Below, one piece after another: positions 15,939-26,985 of a DNA stretch of 64,000 bases. The position numbers and the translations under genes were made by a program. The DNA comes from Mycobacteriales bacterium (GTDB lineage: Bacteria; Actinomycetota; Actinomycetes; BP-191). Within the stretch, counting starts at the first letter, position 1. Each line of letters begins with the position of its first letter. The stretch lies in assembly GCA_035714365.1 (NCBI GenBank), contig DASTMB010000010.1:62001-126000 (forward strand), read 5' to 3'. The notes under the pieces were generated by a model. The model had not been told where the DNA came from. It saw only the letters and a program-made list of their open reading frames with translations, and searched no databases.

Positions 15939-16717
15939 TCACTGTAGGTCCTCCACGATGTCCGCGAAAGTGCGGAGCAGGCCCGCCACGCCCCGGTCGA
16001 GGGCCGCGCTGGCTGCCTCCAGGGAGCGGGTCCGCTCGTCGGAGGCTCCGCTCCATGGAGCCTCCATCCCCTCCTGGAGGACGACTTCGAGCTCCTCGTA
16101 CGACGCGGTCAGCCGGGCCAGGGTCTGGACCGACTCCCAGAACGCGGCGCGGGTCTTGGCGCCCGGGACGAGGCGGTCCGGCTCGGGCGGCGCGTCGCCG
16201 TAGCGGATCCCGCGGCCCCATACGTCACCGAGCCGTTCCACGATCTGCGCCCACTGGTCCTGGTGCCAGGTCCGTACCTGGATCTCGACCGGCACGTCGA
16301 GCACGCTGGCCACGACGTGCACCGCGCGGTACCCGGCGACCGGTTCGGCGCGGCGGTCCTTGACCTTCGGCGCGCGCGCGGCGTCGGCGAACTCCGCCAC
16401 CACGCGCCGCACGATCTCGTCCTGCTCGCGGCGCGTGCCGTGGAACACGATGCGGGCTCCGGCGATGTCCTGGACGCCCTTGACTTCATCCCGCGCTCGC
16501 GGCGGAGCTTGTCGACGAGGACCGCCGTCGTCTTGATGCGCGTCGCGGGCTCGAACCCGAGCGCCACCAGCCGCTGCCGGGCCTGTGCCAGCGCCTCCTG
16601 GTACGCGCTCAGGACCGCGAGGAGCAGGGCGTTGTCGTCGTCGCCGATCTCGTCAGCGGCCGCGAGCCGCTCGCCGAGGCGGTCCAGCGCGGAGCGCGAG
16701 ACCGGCAGCGGCGACAT
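15939..16717 (-). pseudogene. Frameshifted RelA/SpoT-domain small alarmone synthetase
   Basis: Two minus-strand frames form one protein. The first (from 16717) runs through RIKTTAVLVDKLRRERGMK; the second resumes with KGVQDIAGARIVFHGTRRE and contains GYRAVHVVASVLDVPVEIQ, the RelA/SpoT synthetase core. A missing base near 16483 would explain the break; one inserted base restores MKLKGVQDIAG and a 259-residue protein. No HD hydrolase or ACT domain exists, so it is a small (p)ppGpp synthetase type. It is either a sequencing error or a recent inactivation. Confidence 0.82.
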
Positions 16718-16732
16718 GCCTGGGCACGCTAG

Positions 16733-18013
16733 TCAGGCGCGGCGCCGCCGCGCTGTCGCTGTCCACAGGGCCGCGACGACCGTGACGGCCGCTGCCGGGA
16801 GCGGCCAGGGGAGGCGGGCCGGCCGGTGGCGCGGGACGTCGGCGAGCGGCGCGGCCGCGCCCGTCTCGGGTGGCGCGGACGAAGGGGCGGCCGCTGCGGG
16901 CGGCGCGGTCGCGGCGGCGCGCGGCGACCGCGTGACCCGCGGCGCGGGCGGCGCCGCCGGGGTGGCGGTCCGCGTCGCTACGGGCCTGCGGCGGCGGGCG
17001 GGCGGCGTTGCGGGGATCGTCGCGGGCGGCGTCGACGGCGGCGGCGCCCAGTGCGTCCAGCGCGGCGCGGGCGCGCCCTTCACCTGCGCCGAGTCCGGCG
17101 ACACCATCAGCGACGACTCGTCCACCGCCTCGAACGCGCTCGCCGGGACGGCCTTGAGCTGGTCCAGCAGCGCGGTCGGCCAGGCGTCTCGCGCATCGCC
17201 CTGGAAGTACCAGTCGGAGCCGTTGTCGGCGAGCAGCAGGCCGTACGTCTTCATCGCGTTGAGGACGACCTGAGTGTCGGAACGCAGGCCCGCGACGGAG
17301 TACGACGCCTTGAGGCGGAAGCGCGCGCCCATCGGGGGGAGGTTCGCGTCGTTGGCGGCGCCGGCCTGGTGGCGCGCCGGCCACAGGTACGAACGGTCCG
17401 TGCGCTGCACGGTGAAGCGCACGGCGTGGTCGACGTGCCCCGCCTGCACCTCGTCCAGCCGCAGCAGGCCGGGCAGGACCGGCAGCCCGGCCGCGTCGGC
17501 GGAGGTCCACCCGGCGGGACGGAGGGCGTTGGAGCGCAGGTCCCACGTCGCGCCGGAGCCGGCCGTCCAGCCGGACGCCGTGTGCTGCGTGTACCAGGTC
17601 TCGTAGAGGCGGCAGGTGCCGGTGTCGACGACGACGGTGTGCATGTCGCCGCCGCTGCCGACGCCGCCCTCGATCGGCGTGTCCGGCCCGAGCGGGTAGG
17701 GCCCCGGGTCGCTCTCGTCGGCGTAGTCGAACGCCACCGTCACCTTGGCGTGCGACGACGGCACGACCTGGAACGGGATGCCGTACGGCACGTTCGGGTC
17801 GCCGGACGGGCCGAAGTCGGGGTGCAGCCGCTTGGTGGCGCCGCCGGCGCTGCCGACCCACGCGGCGGAGCGGGCGTGGACGGGGAGCTTCGACACGTCG
17901 GCGTGCCAGACGTTGTCGGCCGGGAACGCCGGGCAGCCGGTGCCGGGCAGCGCCGACGCCGGCGCCGCCCACAGCAGCGGCGGCAGCACGAGCAACGGCA
18001 GGAGGCGGCGCAC
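16733..18013 (-). CDS. Secreted protein with Pro/Ala-rich stalk and C-terminal anchor
   Basis: The 426-residue protein has a Sec signal peptide (RRLLPLLVLPPLLWAAPASA), a globular domain (about 22-315) with CPAFPADNVWH near its start and a conserved-looking VVVDTGTCRLYETW, a Pro/Ala/Thr/Arg-rich stalk (about 320-395) and a final membrane segment with a basic tail (TARRRRA). No LPXTG is present. It is probably surface-exposed. Function is unknown. It starts at GTG 18013, preceded by GACACT and GAAGG. Confidence 0.75.
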   Translation of the reverse strand: MRRLLPLLVLPPLLWAAPASALPGTGCPAFPADNVWHADVSKLPVHARSAAWVGSAGGATKRLHPDFGPSGDPNVPYGIPFQVVPSSHAKVTVAFDYADESDPGPYPLGPDTPIEGGVGSGGDMHTVVVDTGTCRLYETWYTQHTASGWTAGSGATWDLRSNALRPAGWTSADAAGLPVLPGLLRLDEVQAGHVDHAVRFTVQRTDRSYLWPARHQAGAANDANLPPMGARFRLKASYSVAGLRSDTQVVLNAMKTYGLLLADNGSDWYFQGDARDAWPTALLDQLKAVPASAFEAVDESSLMVSPDSAQVKGAPAPRWTHWAPPPSTPPATIPATPPARRRRPVATRTATPAAPPAPRVTRSPRAAATAPPAAAAPSSAPPETGAAAPLADVPRHRPARLPWPLPAAAVTVVAALWTATARRRRA

Positions 18014-18053
18014 CCTTCCAGTGTCGGCACGGACGCCCCGCCCGCTGAACGTT

Positions 18054-18536
18054 TCAGTACTGGAGGCTCACGTCGCGCCGCCGCGCCCGCACGACCAGGA
18101 CCACGACCACCGTCTCCGCGAGCAGCATCCCGACCATGGTGGCCGCCTCGGCCAGGTCCTCGTGCCAGTGGTCGCGGGCGTCGCTGCCGTGGACGACGTA
18201 CCGGCCGTTGTGGCGGACGACGCTCACCGTGCTCTCACCCGCCGGCGCGACGTCGCGCAGCCTGACCTCCTCGACCACCTCGCCGCTGGGCAGCCGGACG
18301 TCGCCGGTCGTGAGGCATTCGGCCGGCCCGTCGCAGTCGCTGGCGCGCGGCACGAACGTCCCCCGGATGCCGTGCGACGCGCGGTAGTCGGACGGCATCG
18401 ACGTCAGCGCGTCGAGGAGGAACCACAGGCAGCCGAACGTCGCCACGGCCACGAACGCGAGGCCGAGGACGCCCTGGAGGCAGCCGAGGCCGATGGCGGT
18501 CGCGCTGTCCAGCATCGGGTCGGGCTCGTCGGTCAT
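18054..18536 (-). CDS. Two-pass membrane protein, DUF3592-like shape
   Basis: The 160-residue protein has hydrophobic segments [25 protein letters not shown]-type near 16-40 and [20 protein letters not shown] near the C-terminus, enclosing an extracellular domain with paired cysteines (CDGPAEC). Function is unknown. ATG 18536 overlaps the stop of the phytanoyl-CoA-dioxygenase-like gene (ATGA), so the two are co-transcribed. Confidence 0.68.
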   Translation of the reverse strand: MTDEPDPMLDSATAIGLGCLQGVLGLAFVAVATFGCLWFLLDALTSMPSDYRASHGIRGTFVPRASDCDGPAECLTTGDVRLPSGEVVEEVRLRDVAPAGESTVSVVRHNGRYVVHGSDARDHWHEDLAEAATMVGMLLAETVVVVLVVRARRRDVSLQY

Positions 18537-19408
18537 GGGCGGAAGGGTGCCAGGTCCATCCCCGGGTAGCGCACCGCCATCGCGTCGAGCGTGTCGGGCG
18601 TCCAGAACGCGTGCCCGCGGGGCGGGAAGCCGAACAGCAGGAGCTGCCGGTACGACGCGCGCTCCGCGAACGGGTACCACCGCTCGTCGTACGACCGGTC
18701 TCCCCACGAGTGCCGGTTCATCCAGTCGTTGGCCCCGGCCCGGTAGTTGGCCTGGAGCGTGAACCGCGCGCCGCGCGGGTCGGTGAAGGCGACGGCGCGG
18801 TGGAACGTGTCGACGCTCCACGCCACGACCGTCCCGGCGGGCCCGGCCGCGGCGACCTCGGCGTCGTACAGCTCCGGGCGCTCCTCCGGCATCCACCAGT
18901 GCGGGCGCACGGGCAGGTGGTCGGTAAGCGTGCGCGACACGAAGCGGGTCGGGGCGTTCCCGTCGTCGACGTCGGAGAGGTAGACGAACGTCTCGACCTG
19001 CCGGAACCGCGGGTCCCGCGACGGCACGAGCGGCGTGTGGTTGAAGAAGTCGCGGTGGTGCGCCTGCACGTAGCCGGCCGCGCCCGCGTACTTCGCCCAC
19101 GCCTCGCAGGCGTAGAGGCGCACGTCCTCCGTGCCGAGGATCGCCTCCGCGAGCGCGACCACCTTCGGGTGGACGGCGAGCAGCCCGAGCTCCGGCGAGG
19201 CGAACGGGAACGTGTCGATGCCGCCGAACTCGTCGTCGCGGAAGCGCGCGTTGCGGGCGGGGTCGGCGTCGTCGTGGAACTCCGCGGCGGTGGGGAAGTG
19301 CGACGGCAGCGCGGCCCGCGCCGCGGCGGTCTCCTCGGGCGACAGGAAGGCCGGGAGCACGACGTAGCCGTGCTCGGCCCAGTGGGCGGCGGCGTCCGCG
19401 AGCTCCAT
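18533..19408 (-). CDS. Phytanoyl-CoA dioxygenase family (PhyH) oxygenase
   Basis: The 291-residue protein is an Fe(II)/2-oxoglutarate oxygenase: H118 and D120 in [10 protein letters not shown] plus distal H203 in DTFHRAV form the iron triad, and an Arg shortly after (PRGARF) is positioned for 2-oxoglutarate. The N-terminal [17 protein letters not shown] is typical of PhyH. It hydroxylates an unknown substrate. It is divergent from typA across 48 bases. Confidence 0.9.
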   Translation of the reverse strand: MELADAAAHWAEHGYVVLPAFLSPEETAAARAALPSHFPTAAEFHDDADPARNARFRDDEFGGIDTFPFASPELGLLAVHPKVVALAEAILGTEDVRLYACEAWAKYAGAAGYVQAHHRDFFNHTPLVPSRDPRFRQVETFVYLSDVDDGNAPTRFVSRTLTDHLPVRPHWWMPEERPELYDAEVAAAGPAGTVVAWSVDTFHRAVAFTDPRGARFTLQANYRAGANDWMNRHSWGDRSYDERWYPFAERASYRQLLLFGFPPRGHAFWTPDTLDAMAVRYPGMDLAPFRP

Positions 19409-19456
19409 GGCCGTCTACACTGGCCCGAATCCCCCCGAATGCAACGGAGTTCCCGC

Positions 19457-21319
<1,863 letters not shown>

Positions 21320-21411
21320 CCGCCGCGGCGCGGGCGGAGCGTGTCCCTCGGCAGGAACGCGCGTTGTGCCCACGAAGGAAGCAGCGACACCCCGCGCCCC
21401 CCGGAGGAACC

Positions 21412-22740
21412 GTGTCCCGTCCCGTCCGCCGTGCCCTGCTCGCCTGCGTCGCCGCGGCGGGCGCCGTCGCGCTCGCCGTGCCCCAGGCCGGCGCGCGACC
21501 GGTCGGCAAGCCGGCGTTCACGACGTACCACGAGCCGGGCGAGGACGAGGGCAGCGGCGAGCCGTCGATCGGCGTCAACTGGAAGACCGGCACCGTCGTC
21601 TACCAGTCGAACCTCCGCACGCTCAACGTGACGTTCGACTCGCACGGGCGCGCCCGGTGGGAGGAGCGTTCCGGCATCCTCGAGTCGCGGGACTCGCTCG
21701 ACCCGATCCTGTTCACGGACAGCGCGACCGGGCGGACGTTCGTCTCCCAGCTCGCCGCCGACTGCTCGCTCATGTCGTACAGCGACGACGACGGCAAGAG
21801 CTGGACGCCGACCACCGGCTGCGGCCCCGGCGTCTACGTCGACCACCAGACGGTCGGCGCCGGCCCGTACGCGAAGGGCGTGCTGCCGGTCGCGCACCCG
21901 CTCTACCCGAACGCCGTCTACTACTGCGCGCAGGCCGTCGCCGAGGCGTCGTGCGCGCGCAGCGACGACGGCGGCCTGACGTTCGGCGCCGCGGTCCCCA
22001 TGTACGACATCACGCAGTGCGGCGGCCTGCACGGTCACATCCGGGTCGCGCCCGACGGCGCGGCGTACGTCGCGCACCAGGACTGCGACGGCGGCCAGGG
22101 CGTCGTCGTCACCGAGGACAACGGCCTCACCTGGAACGTCCGCACCGTCCCCGGCAGCACCGTCAACGGCGAGAGCGACCCGTCGGTCGCCGCCGGCTCC
22201 GGCGGCACCGTCTACTTCGGCTACCAGGACGGCGCCGGCAACGCCAACACCAAGGCGATGATCGCCACCACCCGCGACCACGGGAAGACCTGGTCGAAGC
22301 CGGTCGACGTCGGCAGCCGGCTCGGCCTGAAGAACGTGCAGTTCCCGGAGGTCATCGCGGGCGACGACGACCGGGCGGCGTTCGCGTTCCTCGGCACCAA
22401 GACCGGCGGCAACGACCAGTCCGACTCGTTCGACGGCGCCTGGCACCTCTACGTCGCGCTCACCTACGACCGCGGCCGGACGTGGACGACCGTCGACGCG
22501 ACGCCGTCGGAGCTCGTGCAGCGCGGCTGCATCAAGCTCACCGGCTGCTCGCACCGCAACCTGCTCGACTTCAACGACATCAGCGTCGACAAGCAGGGCC
22601 GCGTCGTCGTGGCGTGGGCGGACGGCTGCCCGCGCGCGTGCGAGAAGGGCGCCCCCTGGGACTCGCGCTGGCACACCGCGGCGATCAGCCGCCTGTCGTC
22701 CGGCCGCGGCCTGTTCAAGGCGTACGACGGGAAGCTCTAG
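21412..22740 (+). CDS. Secreted Asp-box (sialidase-like beta-propeller) protein
   Basis: The 442-residue protein has a Sec signal peptide (RRALLACVAAAGAVALAVP) and repeated Asp-box motifs: SDDDGKSWTP, SDDGGLTFG, TEDNGLTWN, TRDHGKTWS and TYDRGRTWT, as in BNR/sialidase-fold beta propellers. Catalytic sialidase arginines are not evident, so enzymatic activity is uncertain. GTG 21412 follows GGAGGA. Its TAG stop lies within the TCTAGC target duplicated by the IS481 insertion, leaving the coding region intact. Confidence 0.82.
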   Translation: MSRPVRRALLACVAAAGAVALAVPQAGARPVGKPAFTTYHEPGEDEGSGEPSIGVNWKTGTVVYQSNLRTLNVTFDSHGRARWEERSGILESRDSLDPILFTDSATGRTFVSQLAADCSLMSYSDDDGKSWTPTTGCGPGVYVDHQTVGAGPYAKGVLPVAHPLYPNAVYYCAQAVAEASCARSDDGGLTFGAAVPMYDITQCGGLHGHIRVAPDGAAYVAHQDCDGGQGVVVTEDNGLTWNVRTVPGSTVNGESDPSVAAGSGGTVYFGYQDGAGNANTKAMIATTRDHGKTWSKPVDVGSRLGLKNVQFPEVIAGDDDRAAFAFLGTKTGGNDQSDSFDGAWHLYVALTYDRGRTWTTVDATPSELVQRGCIKLTGCSHRNLLDFNDISVDKQGRVVVAWADGCPRACEKGAPWDSRWHTAAISRLSSGRGLFKAYDGKL

Positions 22741-22741
22741 C
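22736..22741. repeat. Target-site duplication of IS481 element, left copy
   Basis: TCTAGC here is repeated exactly at 23803-23808, immediately outside the element's terminal inverted repeats. Confidence 0.85.
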
Positions 22742-23702
22742 TGTAGTGCCCTGACACGTTGTTGACGCGGCTGATCGGCGGGTGGCCGCCGAGCGCGGTG
22801 TGGGCGCGGTGATGGTTGTAGGTGTGCAGCCACTCGCGCAAGGCGTGCCGTCGGGCAGCGGCTGAGGTGTAGGTGTCGGCGTAGAGGCATTCGTCGGCCA
22901 TGGTGCGGTTGAAGCGCTCGACCTTGCCGTTGGGCTGCGGTCGGTAGGGGCGGGTGCGCCGGGCGGAGGTGCCGGTCGCGGTGAGTGCTTCAGCCCAGGC
23001 GCGGCTGCGGTAGCAGGAGCCGTTGTCGTGAGCGCGCGGGTGATCTCGCCGATCCCGTGGTCGGCGAACCAGGCTGCGGCGCGGAGCCAGAACGCTGCCG
23101 CGGTCTCGGCGGTCTCGTCGTCGCAGACCTCGACGTAGGCGAGACGGGAGTGGTCGTCGACGGCGACGTGGAGGTACTCGTGGCCGACCCGACGCCCGGC
23201 GCTGCGCGCCGCGTGGTTCGCGCGGGCCTGCGGGTGCTGGTGACCGAGCATGCGCCACCCGCCCCCGTCGCGCAGCCGCCCGAGCTTCTTCACATCGACG
23301 TGCACCAGCTCGCCTGGCCGTTCGCGTTCGTAACGGCGCACCGGCTCGCCCGTCGCCCGGTCCAGCCAAGCCAACGGCGGCTCACCAGCGCGGTGCAGCA
23401 CCCGGTGCACCGTCGAGGGGTGCATGCCCACGATCCCGGCGATCCGCGCCGGCCCGAGCCGCCGCGACCGGCGCAACCGCAACACCTCGGCCTCGACCGC
23501 CGCTGCGGTCCGTCGCGGGCTCGACCACGGCCGTGACGACCGGTCGGCAAGGCCCGCCTGACCTTCCGCGCGGAATCGGCGCACCCGTCGGCCGCGACAC
23601 CCCCATCTCCGCCGCGACATGCGCCACCGGGCGCCCCGCCGCCACCCGCTGACACAGCAGAAGACGACCTCGAACCGTCAACCGAGCATTAGCGTGCACC
23701 AC
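22737..23702 (-). pseudogene. IS481-family transposase, broken by two frameshifts
   Basis: Reading from GTG 23702: an N-terminal helix-turn-helix part (NARLTVRGRLLLCQRVAAG ... EMGVSRPT), then near 23590 a shift into GRRVRRFRAEGQAGLADRSS and the DDE-domain first half (HVDVKKLGRL, HEYLHVAVDDHSRLAYVEV), then near 23028 a shift into HDNGSCYRSRAWAEAL and PQPNGKVERFNRTMADE. The second break looks like loss of one base from CTCACCGAC (LTDNGS); the first seems to be a deletion of about ten bases. Not functional as read. Confidence 0.9.
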
Positions 23703-23802
23703 AACCTCCGGGCTTGGTCAGGACCTCGACAGCCCTCACCTCGCCCGGAGGTCCACACCCGATCAAGCCGCCACGCCGTCAACAACGTGCGTGGGCACTA
23801 CA
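22742..23802 (-). mobile_element. IS481-family insertion sequence, 1061 bp
   Basis: Terminal inverted repeats are 22742-22767 and 23777-23802; both begin TGTAGTGCCC on their outer ends and end GTTGTTGACG, differing at a few internal bases. A perfect 6-bp duplication (TCTAGC, 22736-22741 and 23803-23808) flanks it. The element carries a single transposase gene with two frameshifts. It inserted at the stop codon of the Asp-box gene. The intact duplication suggests a fairly recent event. Confidence 0.92.
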
Positions 23803-23808
23803 TCTAGC
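23803..23808. repeat. Target-site duplication of IS481 element, right copy
   Basis: TCTAGC, identical to 22736-22741, directly abuts the right terminal inverted repeat. Confidence 0.85.
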
Positions 23809-23813
23809 CGGCC

Positions 23814-25022
23814 TCAGGCGAGCAGCCGGAGGGTCGGCAGCGTCGGGTCGTAGGCCCGCGCCAGGCCGGCCTGCTCGGCGGCGGCGTCCGGGTCGCCGCG
23901 CAGGAGCGCGATGTAGGCGCGGACGCTCGCCGCGGACGCCGTCACCAGGTCGCGCGCCGCGGGCGTGACGTCGGCCGCCTCGGCCCGGCGGCACAGATCC
24001 TCCGCCTCGTCCAGGCGGCCCTGCCGGGCGGCGACGAGGGCGGCCGTGTCGAGCACGGCGGCGTCGTCCGGGGTCAGGTCCAGCGCCTCGCGCACGGTGT
24101 CGGCCATCTCCTCCGGGCGCGTGCCGGCGAGCGCGTCCACCCACGCGATCAGGTTCAGCGTCGTCGCCCGGTGCCGCGGCTCGGACTCGCCGGGCAGGCG
24201 GGCGAGCGCGCTCGCCCGCGCCTCCTCGTACCGGCCCTGGCGGACCAACGCGACCTCGATCAGGTAGTCCCACCGGCCGCCCGGCTGGACCGTCGCCAGC
24301 CAGGCGAGGCGGTCGGCGACCTCCTCGTAGCGCCACCGGTCCACCCGCCGGACCTCGTCGAGCGCGTCGAAGTACTCGGTGTGCGTGACGTGCCACCCGC
24401 TCGGCAGGTCGACCGTGACGGGCGCCCCCCGCACCACTGCCCGCACGATCCGGCTCAGGTCGCTGTACCGCCGCTGCCCGGGGTCGAGGAGCTGGTAGCA
24501 CCGTTCGAACCACTGCAACGCCGCCACCGAGCCCGCGGCGAGGATGTACGGCGCGTCCGTCCGGAACAGCGCCGCGACGAGCGCGGCGTCGAGGGCCGGT
24601 CCGGTGGCGAGCGCGCCCGCGTAGGCGAGCCGCCAGCGCCACCGCGCCGGGTCGCCGCGCGGGGCCAGCACGGCCCACCCGCTGTACGGGATCGCGCGGA
24701 CGACGAGTCGCCCGGCCCGCAGCAACGCGGGGCCGATGCCGAGCGTGACGCGGCCGACGCGCAGCCCGGTCAGCCGCGCCACCGCGACGCGGAGGAGCTG
24801 CGTCACGACCACGACCGCGACGAGGGCGGGGACGAGCCAGGCGACCACCGGGCCCTCGGGCTGCCCGCGCACGGCCGCGTTGTACGCGGCGACGATGACG
24901 ACCACGGCGATGCTGGCGACGCCCCAGGCCGACCGCCGCCGCGCCAGGTGCTCGCCGCAGAGGGCCACCCGGCCGGCCGCGAAGTAGTCGCGGTACGACC
25001 CGCAGACGTCGCACCCTCGCAC
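23814..25022 (-). CDS. Zinc-finger, degenerate M50-like membrane domain and TPR protein
   Basis: The 402-residue protein starts with a C-x2-C-x14-C-x2-H finger (CDVC ... CGEH, residues 4-25), then hydrophobic segments and a stretch resembling the site-2-protease core, GRVTLGIGPALLRAGRLVV then AIPYSGWAVL (about 93-125), which parallels the IGFGP and IPLGGYV motifs. The expected HExxH helix instead reads LLRVAVARLTGL, so it is probably inactive. The C-terminal half (about 225-400) is TPR-like. Function is unknown; a scaffold derived from an intramembrane protease is plausible. Confidence 0.7.
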   Translation of the reverse strand: MRGCDVCGSYRDYFAAGRVALCGEHLARRRSAWGVASIAVVVIVAAYNAAVRGQPEGPVVAWLVPALVAVVVVTQLLRVAVARLTGLRVGRVTLGIGPALLRAGRLVVRAIPYSGWAVLAPRGDPARWRWRLAYAGALATGPALDAALVAALFRTDAPYILAAGSVAALQWFERCYQLLDPGQRRYSDLSRIVRAVVRGAPVTVDLPSGWHVTHTEYFDALDEVRRVDRWRYEEVADRLAWLATVQPGGRWDYLIEVALVRQGRYEEARASALARLPGESEPRHRATTLNLIAWVDALAGTRPEEMADTVREALDLTPDDAAVLDTAALVAARQGRLDEAEDLCRRAEAADVTPAARDLVTASAASVRAYIALLRGDPDAAAEQAGLARAYDPTLPTLRLLA

Positions 25023-25069
25023 GCGCGCATCATGTCGGCCCGGCGCCGGCCGCGTCTACGATCCGGCGG

Positions 25070-25891
25070 GTGACCGAACGCCGCCTGCTGCTGGTGCACG
25101 CGCACCCCGACGACGAGTCGATCGCGACCGGCGGCACCATGGCCCGCTACGTCGCGGAGGGCGCGCGGGTGACGCTTGTCACCTGCACGCGCGGCGAGCA
25201 GGGCGAGATCGTCCCGGAGGACCTGCGCCACCTCGGCACCGGCAAGCCGCTGGCCGACGCGCGGGTCGAGGAGCTGGCCGAGGCGATGCGCGTGCTGGGG
25301 GTGACCGACCACCGGTTCCTCGGGCCGTACGAGGACTCCGGCATGATCGGCACGCCGGAGAACGAGCGCGCGACGGCGTTCTGGAACGCCGACCTCGACG
25401 AGGCGACCGCGCACCTCGTGAAGGTCGTCCACGAGGTCCGCCCCCACGTCGTGGTCACCTACGACGAGAACGGCGGCTACGGCCACCCGGACCACATCCA
25501 GGCGCACCGGGTGACGATGCTCGCCGTCGACGCGGCGGCGCCGGAGTGGGTGGTGCCGAAGGTCTACCAGGTGGCGTGGGGCGGGCCGGAACGCCGCCGC
25601 CGCGAGGCGGAGGACTACGAGCGGGCCGGGCGGCCGGGCGGGTTCGACCTGCCGGACCCGGCGAAGGCGAGCCGACCGCCGCACCCGCCGACGACGACGA
25701 TCGACATCGCGCCGTACCTCGACGCGAAGCTCCGCGCGATCGCGGCGCACCGCACGCAGGTGACGGTGGTGGGCCGGTTCTTCGCGCTGTCCAACAACGT
25801 CGCGCACGAGGCGTTCGAGCAGGAGCAGTTCACGCTCGTCGGCGGCGCCGACCGCGACGAGACCGACCTCTTCGACGGGATCGACGCATGA
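25070..25891 (+). CDS. mshB: N-acetyl-GlcN-inositol deacetylase, MshB-type
   Basis: The 273-residue PIG-L family metalloenzyme has HAHPDDE (H12, D15) and GGYGHPDHIQAH (H142) as zinc ligands, and length fitting MshB, which deacetylates GlcNAc-inositol in mycothiol synthesis. GTG 25070 is seven bases after -10 TACGAT (25057-25062), so probably leaderless. A close paralogue follows directly. Assignment as the true MshB rather than the paralogue is based on length and motif similarity. Confidence 0.85.
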   Translation: MTERRLLLVHAHPDDESIATGGTMARYVAEGARVTLVTCTRGEQGEIVPEDLRHLGTGKPLADARVEELAEAMRVLGVTDHRFLGPYEDSGMIGTPENERATAFWNADLDEATAHLVKVVHEVRPHVVVTYDENGGYGHPDHIQAHRVTMLAVDAAAPEWVVPKVYQVAWGGPERRRREAEDYERAGRPGGFDLPDPAKASRPPHPPTTTIDIAPYLDAKLRAIAAHRTQVTVVGRFFALSNNVAHEAFEQEQFTLVGGADRDETDLFDGIDA

Positions 25892-26778
25892 CCGAACGCC
25901 GCCTGCTCCTGGTGCACGCGCACCCGGACGACGAGTGCTTCCCGACCGGCGCGACGATCGCGAAGTACGTCGCGGAGGGCGCGGCGGTGACGCTGGTCAC
26001 CTGCACGCGCGGGGAGGCCGGCGAGATCGTGGCGGACGACCTGAAGCACCTCGACGCCGACGGTCTCGGCGCGCACCGGGTGACGGAGATGGCGGCGTCG
26101 GCGGCGCTGCTGGGGCTGACCGACCACCGCTGGCTCGGCGGCGAGGGGCGCTGGCGCGACAGCGGGATGATGGGCACGCCGGAGAACGACGACCCGCGCT
26201 GCTTCTGGCGGGCCGACCTGGACGAGGCCGCGGCGGCGTTGACGGCGATCCTGCGGGAGACGCGGCCGCAGGTCGTGGTCACCTACGACGCCAACGGCGA
26301 CTACGGCCACCCGGACCACATCCAGGCGCACCGGGTGACGGTGGCGGCGATCGAGGCGGCCGCCGACCCGGCGCGGTACCCGGACGCGGGGCCGCCGCAC
26401 ACGGTCGCGAAGCGGTACGCGACCGGCATGCCGAAGAGCGTGCTGCGGGCCGGGTTCGAGCACTTCAAGGCGAGCGGCGACCCGTTCTTCGCGGCGGTCG
26501 AGGACCCGGACGACCTGCCGTTCGGGACGCCGGACGAGGAGTTCACGACGACGATCCGGGCGCCCGAGCACCTGGAGCGCAAGATGGCCGCGATGCGCGC
26601 GCACCGCAGCCAGATCGACCCGAACGGCGTGTTCTTCGCGCTGCCGCCCGAGCTGGCGGGGCCAGGGCTGGGCTGGGAGCACTTCCGGCTCCAGCAGGGG
26701 ACGCCGGGCGGCCCGCGGGACGCGGACGGGCACGAGACGGACCTGTTCGGCGCGCTGGACACCGCGCACGGGGAGTAA
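25888..26778 (+). CDS. MshB-like PIG-L deacetylase, tandem paralogue
   Basis: The 296-residue protein has the same first ten residues (MTERRLLLVH) and nearly the same DNA as the preceding gene, with HAHPDDE (H12, D15) and GDYGHPDHIQAH (H144). It diverges in the middle (RWLGGEGRWRDSGMM) and has an extra segment TGMPKSVLRAGFEHFKASGD, giving some resemblance to mycothiol S-conjugate amidases. ATG overlaps the upstream stop (ATGA). It may act on mycothiol conjugates or a related amide; substrate unknown. Confidence 0.8.
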   Translation: MTERRLLLVHAHPDDECFPTGATIAKYVAEGAAVTLVTCTRGEAGEIVADDLKHLDADGLGAHRVTEMAASAALLGLTDHRWLGGEGRWRDSGMMGTPENDDPRCFWRADLDEAAAALTAILRETRPQVVVTYDANGDYGHPDHIQAHRVTVAAIEAAADPARYPDAGPPHTVAKRYATGMPKSVLRAGFEHFKASGDPFFAAVEDPDDLPFGTPDEEFTTTIRAPEHLERKMAAMRAHRSQIDPNGVFFALPPELAGPGLGWEHFRLQQGTPGGPRDADGHETDLFGALDTAHGE

Positions 26779-26985
26779 CGGACGCTGGGCCGCGGACTAC
26801 TCCGACCGAGTGAATTGCTCACCCTGTGTAGTCATTGGTCCGCTTCGGTGGAACACTCTCCGTACCGGACAGCCCCGCCGTCCTGAACCTCATCGGCACC
26901 GCGGGCACCGGCCTTGAGCCCGCGGCTCGAACTTTTTTCCGCGGACCCGGGGCGGGCGCCCGCTCGCGCATATCGGGAGCCCCGC
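26779..26985. other. Intergenic region before FtsH-like gene
   Basis: This 207-base stretch is less GC-rich in places (AATTGCTCACCC, TAGTCATTGG, a T6 run at 26933-26938). CCGCGG repeats at 26919-26924 and 26939-26944 can form a short hairpin around the T run. A GGGAG ribosome site precedes ATG 26986. No convincing small gene or promoter pair was found. Confidence 0.4.

Noticed and set aside
16109-16717. Stand-alone 202-residue protein from the first RelA/SpoT frame
   Set aside because: After residue 75 it becomes Arg/Ser-rich nonsense while the conserved synthetase sequence continues in the neighbouring frame.
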